This document shows positions 1 through 13,436 of a DNA stretch of 64,000 nucleotides, one piece after another. The stretch spans positions 111,584 through 175,583 of the forward strand of contig MCFE01000092.1 in assembly GCA_002104905.1 (NCBI GenBank), given 5' to 3'. The translations under genes were made by a program, and so were the position numbers. Each line of letters opens with the position of its first letter. The stretch's first letter is position 1. Under the pieces are notes generated by a model, which saw only the letters and a list, made by a program, of their open reading frames with translations, was not told the DNA's origin and made no database searches. The stretch comes from Basidiobolus meristosporus CBS 931.73. Lineage: Eukaryota; Basidiobolomycota; Basidiobolomycetes; Basidiobolales; Basidiobolaceae.

Positions 1-42
1 GTGTACGTCCTGGAGCAGAATGAGGGTGTTGTCGAGCTGTGA
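1..42 (+). CDS. possible 3' end of an upstream gene
   Basis: The first 14 codons of the window, read from base 1, form an open frame ending in TGA at 40-42 and look coding in composition (Val/Glu rich, no rare runs). This would be the last 13 residues of a plus-strand gene lying left of the window. The stretch is too short to identify or to exclude chance. Confidence 0.2.
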   Translation: MYVLEQNEGVVEL

Positions 43-563
43 TTGGGTTGAACAGTGACAACGGATTTTGGAATTAAGCATCAATCTACTCATGTGAACA
101 TATCGAGCATTCGTAATCTACAGCCTACGACCATTATGTCCATCTCAGGGGAAGCGGTCATAATGCCGAGTTGATTATACACCAATCCGAACCACCCAGC
201 ATTCTTAGGAGTCACACTGGCCTTAATGCTGAGCGATTGGCTCCATCCTTTGGAACACGCTTTGCCTAAACATGAATGATTAACATGTGATTAAACTAAC
301 CAAGAGTCGTGGTTTGGTTAGGTTGGATCAGCAAAATGATCAGCATTTGTCAGCCACTGCGTACAGCAGCTTCGGCCGTTCCGCAATCCCTTCTTTTTTT
401 TTCTTTTGACGAGCTGACAAATCTTTTTTTCTTAAGTTCTTGATTAGTAGTCGAAGAAAAGGCCAGGGGAATCCGAATCATAGGGTAGTCGACGTTTCTT
501 GCCTTCGCAAGAGTGGTTTCTATTTGTTTTTTTGTATACTTAGTCCTTGACCCCTAAGCTAGC
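43..563. other. intergenic / REI1 promoter region
   Basis: No convincing gene. It holds CCAAT-like boxes (e.g. GATTGG near 235) and pyrimidine runs (389-410 and 424-432) of the kind common upstream of well-expressed fungal genes. It presumably contains the REI1 promoter and 5' UTR. Confidence 0.4.
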
Positions 564-1739
564 ATGTCTGACAACCCCTCCGAAAACGCACAAACCCCTT
601 TGTTCACCTGCCTCGCGTGCCATGTGGCCTTTCGTACACTTGAGCACCAACGCAACCATTATCGTACGGACTGGCATCGGTACAACCTGAAGAGAAAGGT
701 GGCCGAGCTTCCACCAATCACCGCCGAGGTTTTCGCTGAGAAGGTGTTGGCCCAGCAAGCGCAAACCGCACAGGAAGGGGCCGCTTTCAAGGGAGAATGT
801 GTCGCTTGTAAAAAGACCTTCGCTTCCGAAAACGCATACACCAATCACATCCAATCCAAGAAGCACAAGGAAACCGAGGCCAAGTTCGCCAAGAACCCAG
901 CCAAGCCCAAGAAGGTCGATTCCGAGACCCCAGTCGAGAAGGAGCTCACCATCGAGCAACAATTGGACCGGGTCACCGACGAGACCGAGTTGCTTCAGCT
1001 CCTGGACAAAAAGAAGGAGCAGGCCGTTCGTCTTACTCCTGAGGACTGCCTCTTCTGCACTCAAAAGAGTCAGAGTTTCGAGGAGAACGTGGATCACATG
1101 ACCAAGACTCACAGTTTCTTCATTCCTGATATTGAGTATCTTACCGATATCCAAGGCCTCTTCAAATACCTTGGGGAGAAGATTTCAGTAGCCAACATTT
1201 GCTTATACTGTAACGGAAAGGGCCGCACCTACCGTACTTTGGAGGCAGTTCGTGGGCATATGGTTGACAAGGGTCACTGTAAGGTTGCTTACGAGAAGGA
1301 AGAGGATATTTTAGAAATCTCCGACTACTATGACTTCACTTCTAGTTATCCCGAGGAGATGCGGGTGGATGATGAGAACGAAGAGTTGGCGGACGATGAC
1401 ATGGTTAACCCAATTGCTTATGGTGAAGAGGAGACCGAATTGGTCTTGCCCTCTGGTGCTAGGGTGGGTCATCGTTCCCTTAAGAGATATTACCAACAAA
1501 ACATCCGACCAGAGGAGGAAAGAGACTCTGTTATTATCAACCGTCTCCTCACTCACTACCAGAGCAATATGGGATATCGTGGCTCTCAAAGCCAGGCACT
1601 CATGCTTGCCACCAACAAGCAGCGTGTTGCTCGTGATATGAACACATACCAAGACCAGCGTAGAAGACATGAATTCAAGTCTGAGATCGGTGTGAAGGCC
1701 AACGGGTTACAAAAGCACTTCCGTGCCCAAATCTTGTAA
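564..1739 (+). CDS. REI1: REI1/ZNF622-family 60S ribosome maturation factor
   Basis: Single-exon gene for 391 aa. It carries four C2H2-type zinc fingers: about residues 14-41 (FTCLACHVAF...H..DWH), 78-102 (CVACKKTF...H..KKH), 162-185 (CLFCTQK...H...H) and 213-238 (CLYCNGKG...H...GH). The long acidic stretch DDENEELADDD is typical of the family. Rei1/Reh1 act in the cytoplasm in late 60S maturation, recycling Arx1 and probing the exit tunnel with the C-terminus; the C-terminal basic region (residues about 310-391) ends FRAQIL. The start is the first ATG after the pyrimidine-rich leader, and the length matches the yeast protein. I cannot tell Rei1 from its paralogue Reh1, and a single ancestral gene is likely. 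It is convergent with TOR. Intronless, unlike most neighbours. Confidence 0.93.
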   Translation: MSDNPSENAQTPLFTCLACHVAFRTLEHQRNHYRTDWHRYNLKRKVAELPPITAEVFAEKVLAQQAQTAQEGAAFKGECVACKKTFASENAYTNHIQSKKHKETEAKFAKNPAKPKKVDSETPVEKELTIEQQLDRVTDETELLQLLDKKKEQAVRLTPEDCLFCTQKSQSFEENVDHMTKTHSFFIPDIEYLTDIQGLFKYLGEKISVANICLYCNGKGRTYRTLEAVRGHMVDKGHCKVAYEKEEDILEISDYYDFTSSYPEEMRVDDENEELADDDMVNPIAYGEEETELVLPSGARVGHRSLKRYYQQNIRPEEERDSVIINRLLTHYQSNMGYRGSQSQALMLATNKQRVARDMNTYQDQRRRHEFKSEIGVKANGLQKHFRAQIL

Positions 1740-2182
1740 GTTAACCAGCATGTATTTGAACCTATCTTTCATACTCCTCCGTCGCATAGCCACTTTCCTG
1801 TGCCCTACTTTAGACTTAATTTCATGTAATCCCTTACATTGCCCCTCCCCTCAGTGAGTTGATTCGTCGTCGTTACTCACAATTGTCGATCACCTCTACA
1901 TGAACTGGAAGAAATTTCTTGTAATTAAAGAACGTCGGATAACAACGCGCATGACGATCTGGGCCGATGTGATTGTAATCATGATTGCTGACATTTATTC
2001 GTATTGTAAATGGAAACGGGTTGATGCTTTTGGTACAACATAAACATAAACGATGTGTGGGACGCTGAATTTGGGATATCACTGGTGCGGGATGCAGGCT
2101 TTCTGTGGACGACCCAATGGGTGGGCCAGTGATGGTGAAGATCTCTAGGGAGTAGTGTGGGATAAAGGTGGGGTTGCTTCGA
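1740..2182. other. convergent intergenic region REI1/TOR
   Basis: Region of 443 bp between two 3' ends. No ORF with family resemblance and no repeat seen. It should contain both 3' UTRs. Confidence 0.4.
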
Positions 2183-5100
2183 TTACCAGAAAGCGCACCA
2201 ACCGATGTAGCATTGGCAAAGGTTTTCCAAGGAAGTCGCCTGCTGTATCAGCTTCTCCACCTGGGTTGACACATCCAGCGTTTGGTTGGGCTTGAAGTCT
2301 CGTCCGGTCAACTTGTTGGAGATTCTATTGACCACGTTCAGGGCCTTTTGATTCAAGACTTCGGGGTTATTGCTAGGCTCCTCTTCTTGTGCATACTCCG
2401 ACTGGATCATTCTTCGGCTAGAAGGAACGGTTCGACTGAAGCCGTCCTCAACATTCTCACTGACTGAGCTGGCTGGTTGGCGAGGGTCCTGGTGAGGGCT
2501 GGGGGTTGTTAAGAGACGCCAGTTGATCAACGGATCATACACGAAGGCCTCCAACACCGCCATCAAGCTCTCCTTGTTCTCGCGTAGAACGCGCATGACG
2601 TTCTCACAGGTGGTACGGAAGTTTCCTTCGATACCGCTGACCTCCATGGCGTTGGTCAGCATGCGGGTCAGACGGAACGGAATGCGCTCAGGGAATTTCT
2701 CTCGGTGCATGGCCACCTCGAAACAATCGCCGAAATCGATGTGGATCACCTTTCCGGAGAATCTGTCCAACATCAGGTTCGATGGATGTCTATCCCCGAG
2801 ACCGAGAATGTAGCCAACCATGGACATCACTGCCAATGATCGGGTGTAGTTGGTACGGCGATCCAACCATGCCTCAGAGTTTCGGCTCTTCAGCCATAGC
2901 ACACGGTACAGGTCCTGACCAGTGGTATGCTCTAAAGCATACTCAAACACCTCCACCTTTTGCATCAAAGTCAAATTGTCGTAGTCCGGAGCCATTTGCA
3001 GCATAATTCTATGCTCGATGTTGAGCAGGATCTTTCTGCTCTCACGGTAATCGCGAATGAGGGCGTGGAACGTATCAGTGTTTGGTAACCAGCCGATCAG
3101 ACCGGAGTTGGGGGAAAGTGGGGTGACCGAGTATCTTTGAATATTCAAGTGTCTCTTGAATGTCTCCGGGTCTGTGGCAAGTAGTGTGTTGACGAGACCA
3201 AATAGCTGCATCACACGCTCATCCTGTCGCAGATCTTCATGACCCTTGAGAAGGAACATGTAGTCGTTTCCATCACTGCCCTTGATGGTGAACTTGCGGG
3301 GGCGTTGCTTGGATGTGATCACGTTGAAAGTGGGGACACACCGGGAAATCCTGATGATCTCTTCGCCACTCTTGTAGGTTCCAGGAACAGCAAGTTCCAA
3401 ATCCTGGGCGGCCAGAAGCCTGGGTGAAACGTATTGCAGCTCAAGGGTTGTGAGTTGTGGTAGCTGCTTATTGATGCGTCGGAACACTTGGTAGTAAAGA
3501 TCCCACGCTTGATGGAGATTGTTTTCATCCAGTGTCTGCTTGTAGCGTTTGCACCATTCTTGGGCTTCTTGCAAGTCTCTTCCAAAGGCTTGGTTGAAGG
3601 ATATTTCACGTAGGGTTTCGGGGCCTCGCTCGAGCATCTGATGCAGTGGCTCTAGAGTGGCGAACATCCCTTCAATACTACGGTCACCGAAGTACAGGCG
3701 GGATGCTTCTTCGAGACCCTCATGCCACATCTCATGCCATAGAATAGCCACCCGAATGAGTTCTTGACTCACCAACAACGCCTGCTCTACTAGCATAGCA
3801 CTGTGCGAGCGCATTTTGTCCATAATGGCCAAGGCAGCCCGTTTTCTCGAGGCATTGAGTGATTTCGAAGCAACAGTCAATGGATAGATCAACGCTTGGG
3901 GATGCTCCTTGCCAACGTCGGTGAGCAGGTGGTGAATCAATCGACGAACATTAGGGCTGGGGGCATGGATACGGGCGATCAGTTGAGGAATGACTTGAAG
4001 CCAAGTGTCAATGCTGACTGTACTGAAGCCTTCGCTTATCGCCACACTGACTTCTTGTTGATAGCCAAATTTGAACCACAAGGTGAGCAATCTAAGAGTA
4101 TCCTGCAAGCTGTTGCCACTCGACAGAGCGATTGAACGGAAGAATCCCTGGACGGCAGGAACAATGTGGGCGGTCATGATCTCTGAGGGAACTGATTCGC
4201 CCAATCTTTCGTAGTAAGTGATGACTTCAAAGTTCGAAAGAGCCCAGGCATGCCAAGCCTTGTACCAGTCTTTGTCGAAATGGGTGGCAAGATAATAGGA
4301 TCGAAGAATATCTGGGATCGTTTCTTCACTCCAGTCATCTTGCAAGGCCATTTGCCATTCTCCTTGTTTCAGGTAGCAACGAGCAAGCAGACGAGTGTAT
4401 TGTTCGTAGGCAGGGTCCCCGTGGACTAGTTCGGTGTTGACGTTGTGCTCATCGAAACCGAGCTCCTTGGATTTAGCCGCAGTGAACTCCCGGAGGAATG
4501 TAATGGTATCTTCCTTATGGCCTGTGGCCCACTTGTGCTTTAGATATGCATACACGATTTGTGGGGGAGCACTCGAATCATGTAGTTGTTCAAAGGTTGG
4601 TTGCTCTATCTCCAACAGGCCAGTGAGGGTTTTTTCGGAGAGACCAAGGCGCCCGCTTTTACGGCAAAGGTTGGCGAACTTGATCCACATTTCCATATCC
4701 TCCTTGGGTGATATGACAAGTGCCCGTATCTTCAGGATTCTCTGCCAGACGTCGACATTTCTTTGGCAGCCCTTCAGGCGCTTGACCCAGGTTTTGCGGA
4801 TGATTGCCTGACGATCGGGCAGATCATAAGATTTTTTGTAGGTGATGATCTCTTCGAGCTCCGCAAGCATTTGCACTCTGACAATAACGCTGTATGCTCG
4901 ACTATAACTTTCCCCAACAAGAGCAGTCAGCTCGGTATCCAACAAATCTCTGGTTGTGTTGATGAATTGATCCGCTTGTTGGAATTGGTTTCTATGTAAA
5001 GCCAAAATGGCGCGGAAGAAAGCACGGTCGGGCGACTCCGATTTCATGACAGCGATGAAATCGTCCATGATTTCCCACTGACCAAGACCCCACGCCGCAG

Positions 5101-8100
5101 CGGCAGCCAGAGGGGCAATGGCTCTGCGCATATCTTCTCCAGCATACGTCCATTTCTCCTGGGCAAGCTGAGAGAGTGCCTCCCATTCACCGAGAGCATG
5201 CAAGCATCTCATACGGCCCATGGTAATGTCGAATGAATTCGGGTCCTCCAGCTGCTTCTTTTCATAGGCTGCAAGAGCATCCTCCCATCTCTGGAGCTTC
5301 TCATACCAGGACTCCTTTAAGCCCAGGTCGTGATTCCGTTGGGCAAAGGTAAGAATACCCACGGCGGCATCAGGCTGCTGCAGCTGGTTGTTGATACTGA
5401 TCAACGCCTCGGTTGTTTCCGTCGAAGGCTCGGAGATAAACTCTAGTTCTTTGTAATGCAGAGCTTTAGCATAGGCGTGGCACTTGGCAGCAAAGGCGCC
5501 CAGAGTACGGATATCGATAGGAAGTGGCTTGTCATCGTGCTCCATAAATTCGGCCAGATTGAGCAGCATCTGAAGAATTTCTGGTGGTATGTTGGGGGAC
5601 TTTAGGGCAAACTCAAGTGATCTAACAAGCTCATCCTGGAAGTTATCGTCCAGTTCAGACCAGCAAGACACAAAGCCTGCATTGAAAAGCTCACGAGCTA
5701 GAGGGTAGTACACGGGGGCTAGGTTTGTAGCGCAGGCCCTCAGGGCCGGGGAAGGGGACTCCTTCAATAGCTCAACACTTAGTCGTCGGATCCATTCATT
5801 CCAATCATCCTTTGTGGATCGCTGGGTGGCTTCCCAGGCACGCTTGAGATGCTGCTGGTTGACGGGGAGCTTTTTCATTGCGCCAACATCCGCTGGTGAT
5901 TCTTCCAGCTTCATTTCGTTCAAGCGCTCGTCTTGGATCTTCCCTAAATCGCGTGGCAAGGGCTCATTCCTCAATAGCTTGGAGATAAGCATCTCGTATT
6001 CAGGGTGCTGGATCCTGTGCTTGATTAAAAGCTTCTTGACTGTAGGGGCAAACACAGCATAGTCCGGCCCTAGTTGATATGCGAGAATACATAGAGTGTC
6101 CATCGTGGCTGTACGTAACTCGTTCAGGTGAATGTTCAGCACTCTGGATAGAGGGTGTATCAACCTAGAGGCGAGATCACAGCAGTTCACATTCTTGCAC
6201 AAGTGGCCGGTAGTCTGGATGGCGATTTTACGTATTCCCACGGGAGTGTCGTTACGTTCAAAAAGCTTCACAATGACCGGAATGATCAGATGCATGTATT
6301 CTTCGATGCTGGACCCGAACTTAATCAAGGCATGTAGCACTTTTAGTGTAGGTTGCCGCTTGTCAGACATATCACTATCGATGATCTGAAGCATATGGGG
6401 GAGAAAAGCCGGCAAATGCACTTTGAATTCGCCCTCCAAGGCAACAGAGATGGCCTCGACCAGAGAGATGATACATATCTGGAGGTTCGAGGTGTTGTCC
6501 CAGAATTCCTGAATCAAGGAGAAAATGTCCTGAAGGTAATTTCTGATGTGCTGCTTCACAATGGATACCAAGATACCAAGCTGCTGGAAGTGGAACTCCA
6601 AGATACGAGGCGGTGAGGTTCTCATGACACTGAGAAATGTTGGAAGGATTTGGGGCAGGAAGGAGACGCACTTGAGGCCAAGGGTTTTAAAGATGTACAT
6701 AATGGCTTGTACAACCTCGGTGTGGTAAGCACTAAGTGAAGGATCGCGCAGAATCTTGAGCAAGCATTGAAAACCACGGTTGGGAAATAATCCTCGGAAG
6801 ACGGACCCATTCCCATCATCAGCAGAGACACATCTGTGTTTGCTGATCTGCTGTCCGCCTGAGTGTCGTTTGGTCCACCAACCGCCATCTTGTGTTTGTA
6901 AGGATCCAAGGCACCCAAAATACCCAGGAGCTTTACTGTTTCACGACGCAAGGATAGTGACTGCTCCGTTTTCAACATATCGATCAGAATATCGAGGAGA
7001 TTTGGATAGTTGAGATAGGGGTCAATAACGAATCCAGTGTTGCTGGCTATCTGTCCAAGAGCCCTAAGTGCAGCATCACGTTTCGTGGACGAGCTTTGAT
7101 CTTGGAGAGTCTCCATGATTAGAGGCAAGAGGTCATCCAAGTAGTCCAGCATGTCTTCGCCCCCAACCAAAGCAAGCTCTCCAATAGCATTCAGTACGCT
7201 AGAAGCAACACCCGGACTACGGTCTCTAGATTTAGAAAGCAACACCTTCAAAATCGGCTCTACATAGGGTTTGATCAGCCTTTGAGCGGCGGCGATTAGA
7301 TGGCTCAGCAGATGAGCACTCTCTTCCTTGTTACGACTAGCAAAGAAGTATTGTGAGATGCTGGCTGGCACAAGAGGATAGACTTCCAGAAACATACCTC
7401 ACACTGGAATACTCGAGCTCTGTCAACAACTGGATAAGGCTTTTTCTCAGCGATGGCATGACGTAGGCTGGGTTATGATTTGCAAGGCGTCCGATGATAG
7501 TAATGGCCACCTCACGAATAGCAAACACTTCATCATTAAGCGCAATAAAGAGCGAACGTACATTGTCCGCTTGTGCTAGGTGACGATCAAACCGTTCATC
7601 AAGCGAAGAGAGCACAGTAAGGCGAATGCTCGGATCTAAAGGCAAAAATCCATCAATAAGAACCGAGCACACATCATACATCACATCGACACATACCTGG
7701 GTCAGCAATTCCAGATGTGAGAAGCTTCTCAAGCACCTCGCTAACCACTTCAATGGCATGGTTGCTGGCCTGGAAACAGATCGGATCACGGACGAATAGT
7801 TGGCAGCAGGTCAAGGCTGCAGCCTTCCTGACCTCTACCGAGTCATCTTCCAAGTAGGATATAATGTGATCACGAACAAACTCGCTGAGCATATGCCCGT
7901 TGAAGTCGAAGCTCCCTAGAGTGTTGAGAGCTAGAGTTACGGTTTCTGGGTCGCGATTCTCGATCAACTGGACGTCACGCGGGGTGGGTACACTAGCGGC
8001 GATTAAACGAGCGGGTGCGCCAGGCTGTCGGTAAGGCTGTCCAGTCAAGATGATCGCAAGCATATTTAGGAGGCGGTCCTGGATGGTCGGTAGCAGGGGA

Positions 8101-9799
8101 GGGATGTTTTTCGAGAGATCGATCAAAGCTTGCTGCAATGGCTCACTCAACCCAAGCGAAAATATCAAATCCAGGATGTCGTGCATGTACTTGGTAAGCG
8201 CCTGCCCAACTGCAGTCGCTAGCATACTGATGCACTGGAACATGGGCGCCTCATTGGCCGTCTTGCTCTTGCCTCTAGATGCCATCAGCCCATCCTTGAT
8301 GGCCTGGATGGTAGCATCCAGGTATGGACTCATGTTGCTTCCAACAGCCATGGCTATCTCTCCGATGGCTGTGAAGGCGATAGAGCCGTCTTTGTCTTTC
8401 CTTAGCTGGCCCAACAGATGGTTCATCGATTTGTGAAGATAAGAGTCCGAGAACTCCACCGGATTGTATTTGGCTAGCGCAGGAATTAGCGATAACACAG
8501 TCTTCCTAATGAGAATATCTCGATGGTCTTTGAATCGAAGAACGTTATCGCCAACTTCGTTGTAGCGCTCGTGCATAAACATCCCGGTATGCTGTAACAA
8601 CTCGAGGAATGCAAGTAAAGATCCATGAATACACTCCGCTGTCCCCAGTTTGAATCCGCGTTGGCATTCGTCGTAGAGCCTGCAGTACCACTGAACACGT
8701 ATTTGGCTTTCACGATAATAAACGATTTTGAGGCAAGCTCCCAGGCAATTTGCACCGCTTTCTCTGATGATAGCCTAAATCCAAGCATTCGATATGAGAA
8801 CACTGGCTGGGGTGTGGTTGACATCGCTTGGTTACCTTGCTATCTCTCAATGCAACCCACAGGTTTTCTAAGATTTGGTTGACGTGGAAATAAATAAGAG
8901 TCGGGGCTGATTGGGCCAATTCCTTCAATATCAATACAGCTGCGTGTCTTCTGAACTCGTTTCGATCCCCTTCAAGATAGCCCAATATTCAGTAACCGAA
9001 GAATGTTGCGCGACAGTGAAATTCAGACTGACCTTGAAGCCACTCAAGAGCACTCTTGACCTCAAATTCGACAAAATCGGCTTTTAAAGTGCCACCTAGT
9101 GAGGCAAGTCGCCCTGTACAATATTCCCAGTAAATCGTAAGCCCAAACATGAATCTTTTGGGAAGCTGAACCCCTCCTACCTATCGATTTAGTGGCTAGT
9201 ATCATGGCCTGTGGGTTATTGCCAGAAATAATTTTTCTAAGGAAGTTAGCGGAACGCGTGATCTTTGTAGTGCTTTCCTCTCCGTCATAGTCGATCAGCT
9301 TGTCTGCAAGAATACATCATTAATATGAGCTGTCGTGTACTTTGTGCGGACACCAACACAGTGTGCACAAAATGGTTTTCGAAATCAAGGTGTTTACCGA
9401 TGGCTAATACGGCTCCGATCTTGTCGTTGTTATCACTCCCCTGAATCATTTCCAAAATTCTTTTGCCGAGGTCTTGGTTGAACTTTACCAAGGCATCGCC
9501 CGACAATTCACGGGCCACGGCATCGACCTACATGGCATCAAAGGTTCATTGTTAGTACACGCATAGTATGCGTAGCCAGTAATGTATAGAAGATGTTGAT
9601 CTATTACGTGATCTTTCAAATCATTGGCAGCTTTCAGTCGAGTTTCTTCATTTCTAAAGTACAGAGAAGACAATAGGTAAGTCTGGGACGCAATACTCAT
9701 CGGCCAGAAAGCCAGACGGGATGGGAGGCAAAGTTACCTGCTTTTAATCTCAGCAAGAATTCGCCCAAGAACATCTTGACCCTGCGCTAACGCTGTCAT
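2183..9799 (-). CDS. TOR: TOR serine/threonine kinase (PIKK), one apparent frameshift
   Basis: Exons: 9738-9799, 9608-9653, 9398-9527, 9181-9303, 9033-9113, 8836-8969, 7697-8774, 7398-7635 and 2183-7336. The eight introns are 61-94 bp (three are exactly 61 bp). The product is about 2,348 aa, normal for TOR. HEAT repeats fill the N-terminal half. The FAT domain is followed by the FRB domain near residue 1,820 ([20 protein letters not shown] and [13 protein letters not shown]), which keeps the Ser and Trp that contact rapamycin-FKBP12. The kinase has [12 protein letters not shown] and HIDFGDCFE near residue 2,140, and the protein ends in a canonical FATC tail, [14 protein letters not shown] is the catalytic subunit of TORC1/TORC2, controlling growth in response to nutrients. 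Reading frame is lost at about 6,764: one T appears to be missing between the Ala and Leu codons of the conserved [13 protein letters not shown] segment, and no intron explains it. Elsewhere both frames are perfectly conserved, so an assembly error is likeliest. Divergent from COG5. Confidence 0.95.
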
Positions 9800-10097
9800 C
9801 GTTTGCTAACAGGCCAGGAAATAATATGAACTTCAACTGAACGAAGGCTAGAATTCGAGGAGAATATTAGGCATCTCTTGCCATATGCTGGATCACCTAC
9901 GAGGATCATCCTGCTAAACCATTGGATTAGGGCTTACACAAATTATTATGTAAAATACTTCCAATTTCCTAGTCACATATCAAATCCACCAAATCAACCA
10001 ATACATTAATATCTTGAAATTGGGATCATGACTATGTCATCAGTATTTTCCAGCATTTGGATTGAAGCGTAGTGTAGCGGCACTTGGAACGTTAATC

Positions 10098-13000
10098 ATG
10101 GCCACCCTGACCGAGGCAGAGGAGCCTAAAACTCGTTTGTTTCTCGAGGAAAGTAAGTGACCCTCCAAATACTCCCTACCTGCTTACGCCTCAACCATGC
10201 TAAATGTTCTATGAAGACTATGCTGAATACCTTACGAAAGAATTCGACCCAAACGATCATGCCCAAGCAAGCGTTCGAAGCGATGATGGAGACTTGTCAA
10301 ATTCTCTACAGAGACTGTCGGCCAATATAGATGGTCTGAAAGCTTATTTGGATAAACATGTATGTACAAGCAGGCGTTTGAAGGACGAATCCATGTACTC
10401 ACCTTGCATACCACCAGGTTGCTGAAAACACTGAGGAGCTCCTTGAACGTGTCTATGGGATCACTCACCTGGAAAAAGATTTGGAAGGGGTCAAGCTGAA
10501 TGTCTCGTCCATGTCCGAGTCGCTAGTTAGGTATATGCTAGCAATGCGGCGTGGAATTTTCATTTCCTAACCTAATGGTACTACAAACGACAGACTCCGT
10601 AACAAAGTAAAAGTTCCGTATGAGCAGATATTGGGATATACGACGCAACTGGAACGGCTGCAAAATGCTTCGGATGTGTTACGGCGGGTAATGCGATTTC
10701 TTCAGCTTGCACAGCGGTTGGAAACCCAGGTTCAGGGCGGAGACCGCGAATTCACTCAAACAGCTTTGTCACTACGCGAACTTGGTAGACGTTTCTCACA
10801 CCTCGACGACTTTCACTCTTTTGACTGACTTGGAATATAAGACAAATTCCTTAGTGACCCAGACCTCGAAGGGATTGATGTGATAGATGCTGAAAAAGCG
10901 GATATTAGCCGCTATCGGACCCAGGTAGTCGAGGCCGCGGATAGACTACTACTTGATGGTCTTCAAACTCAAGTAAGGCTCATGCTCATACTCGTTCCCC
11001 TTGTGACCGCTTGTTTGTTGACACAAATCATACCAGAACCAAGCAGACATCGCATCGGGTCTTCAGATATTCTATAATCTCAATGAGATGGAGGAGCGCG
11101 TATGTGAGATCTTAAATGATATCAACGACAGCGTACTGGCCGAGATCCAGGTTGCATTCGATATGAATTCACTGCAAAAAGAACTTCGAGGTAATCTGGT
11201 ACGCCGATCTTTGGTATTGCTACTGGTGTAACACGTACATTAGATGCTGGTATAGAATATCCCAATGCAGCACGAAGGATAAAAGATTTATCCAACCCAG
11301 GGACTGCAGCATGGAGTATGGCGCTTTGGTCCAAGCTTGAAACACTCATGGATAGAATGGGTGAAGCCTGTAACAAGGTAAGCGATCACTAGCCCTTCGT
11401 TATCGGTAGCATTGCTCTAAGCTTTTTGCGGCAGGTGTATCTTCTAGACCGTGTATTATCGCTGAAAAGAGACCCAACTACTCATGTCAGCTTCCAGGAA
11501 GGGTTACTACAGGTTCTCATAGCAGTTGTTTATGATAGGCATGGTCTCATTCTAACGGATGTAATAGTCACTAGAAGGAAGCGTTGTAAATTTCTTTTGG
11601 CGAAACCTAGCGGCAAACTTTGAGGCTGAGCTAAATGACGCTGGAAACCGTAGTTTGCCTTTCTCGACCATTTCGCCTTTTCTGTGTTAACCAACTCCCC
11701 CCCCCCCTAGGGTCAACTATTCTGCAGCAAACTCTTCAGATTGGATACCCGAAGCTGCTGAGTTTGTTTCATCAATTTTTTTCTCGCATTGCTGTGTACA
11801 CCGGATATACTCTTGGGTATAATTCCCAAAGGTTGACCTGCTACGTATTGTGCTGGCAAAGGCTCTTGCTAACTCTTTCTATAGTCCCGAAGCCATTCTT
11901 ATGCTCAACACCATCTCGGCTTACGAATCTTCCTACCTTGCCAAATCCTCATCGCGCCTATTGGAAATGGTCAACTCAACATTCCCAACCTCTGGCTTCC
12001 GTATGATGCCGCGGCGAGAGGAGTTCACTCAAGCCATGAAGATCATAGCTGGGTAAATGAACTGAGATGACTCTAACTCACCATGCACCCCACTAATCAG
12101 TCAGACCCTCTTAGTGAGCTTGATCTTGTGAAATTTGATCGTCAGCTGCTTGCCGCCGTTAGCAAGAATATCGTTAAATGTCTAACCTCCATCAAGACAA
12201 AACTGGAAACCTGGGTAGCGCTGGTATACTTGCCTCCCTGTCTTACTTCCGTGCTTAACCCTCGCTTCTAGATATCAAGGGATAATAGCGCATATGTGAT
12301 CATCTTTTCCGGGGGCCTTACCGCGTCGCAGAACAACAATATCGAGATAGTTAACAACATGTATTACTTCCGTCAAGCCTTCATCAAATTTGTCGAGGAT
12401 TTGCCCCATGATATGCACAGCACTTTCGATAATTCTCTAGATGTAAGCCCTGGATTGACCTTCATCGAGGCAGTGTTTCTGACTTTAGCTTTATAGATTA
12501 TCCAGAAACTCTACCAAGGGGTTATACAAGGCCTCTTGCGCCAGTTCTTGAAAGAATTGGAGCTGGTCATATTGAAAGTACACCGAGAAGACTTTGGAAG
12601 GTAGTATACTATTGCTCCACATATCCTTGTGAGCGCCTCCTAATTGATTGCTTAGCTCCAATGCCGGCGATCATATGTCATCGAATGCAAGCCAGTATAT
12701 TGGCGAGTTAGCTGGGAAGCTCAGACACATTCAGCGCGAATACCTCTCAAAGTTTTCGTGTGGTGACGAAGGCAAAGAATGGTAATTCATCTATTAATGG
12801 TTCAATCACATAGTTTTCTAACCGCTTCGCCCCAGGGTAATCGACTTGACACGGCGCGTGGTTATTTATTTCCTAAGACATGCCTCCATGGCACACCCGT
12901 TGAGTGAAATGGGAAAATTGAAGTTGACTGGAGACATGACCCAGTTGGAATTCGTGATAAACCAAATTCTTGCCATTCAGGGCTTGGGCCTATCTTCGCT

Positions 13001-13436
13001 TGGCGAAGCGTATCGAGCCCTTCGAGCATTCAGGTTAGCAACCCAGCACTACCCTCGATGTCTTTTGCCACCACCTGTGCCACAGAGCAACAAGATGTAC
13101 TAACAAGTGGTTGCATTTGCCAGGTTCCTTATGTTCCTCGATTTAGAAGAAATTCCCACCTCGTCGCAAACCGAATCACTTCCGTATATCTACCAACTCC
13201 ATCATTTGTTCGTGCGCAGTGATCCGAATATACCCATGCCTCATGTGTACCAGGGCCAAACTGAACTGCAATACTCAGACTGGCTAGACGCGCATTCTGA
13301 TCTTGAAGCCTACCAGCTAGTATCTCAATGCTTGGACAATTATTCCAAGAATGTCCAGCAGCAGAACAAGCCAGTAGCCGATACCTATCCAATTTTGAGA
13401 CAAGTCCTTGAGAAAGCGATCAGCCATACACAATAA
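10098..13436 (+). CDS. COG5: conserved oligomeric Golgi complex subunit 5
   Basis: 17 exons: 10098-10152, 10217-10359, 10418-10530, 10594-10784, 10842-10972, 11037-11190, 11244-11377, 11435-11512, 11568-11649, 11711-11816, 11885-12052, 12115-12214, 12272-12442, 12497-12600, 12656-12781, 12836-13033, 13124-13436. All frames join. COG5 signatures: LRRVMRFLQLAQRLE and QGGDREFTQTALSLREL (N-terminal helical region), the Ala-Trp segment TAAWSMALWSKLETLMDR, KRDPTTHVSFQEG, LLAAVSKNIVK, and the C-terminal YFLRHASMAHPLSEMGKLKL (human counterpart: LFIRHASLIRPLGEGGK). COG5 belongs to lobe B of the COG tethering complex and works in retrograde traffic within the Golgi. The first exon and its acceptor at 10,216 are less certain than the rest. 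This is the most intron-rich gene in the window. Confidence 0.9.

Noticed and set aside
540-1154. 204-codon frame antisense to REI1
   Set aside because: Low-complexity Leu/Gly sequence opposite a clear zinc-finger gene.
11505-11580. Suspected frameshift in COG5 at intron 8
   Set aside because: Using the acceptor ending at 11,567 gives LLQ-SLEGSVVNFFW in frame, with the length of the human protein. No frameshift is needed.
12045-12120. Suspected frameshift in COG5 at intron 11
   Set aside because: The acceptor ending at 12,114 gives IIAGELDLVKFD in frame, matching the human IASELN block.
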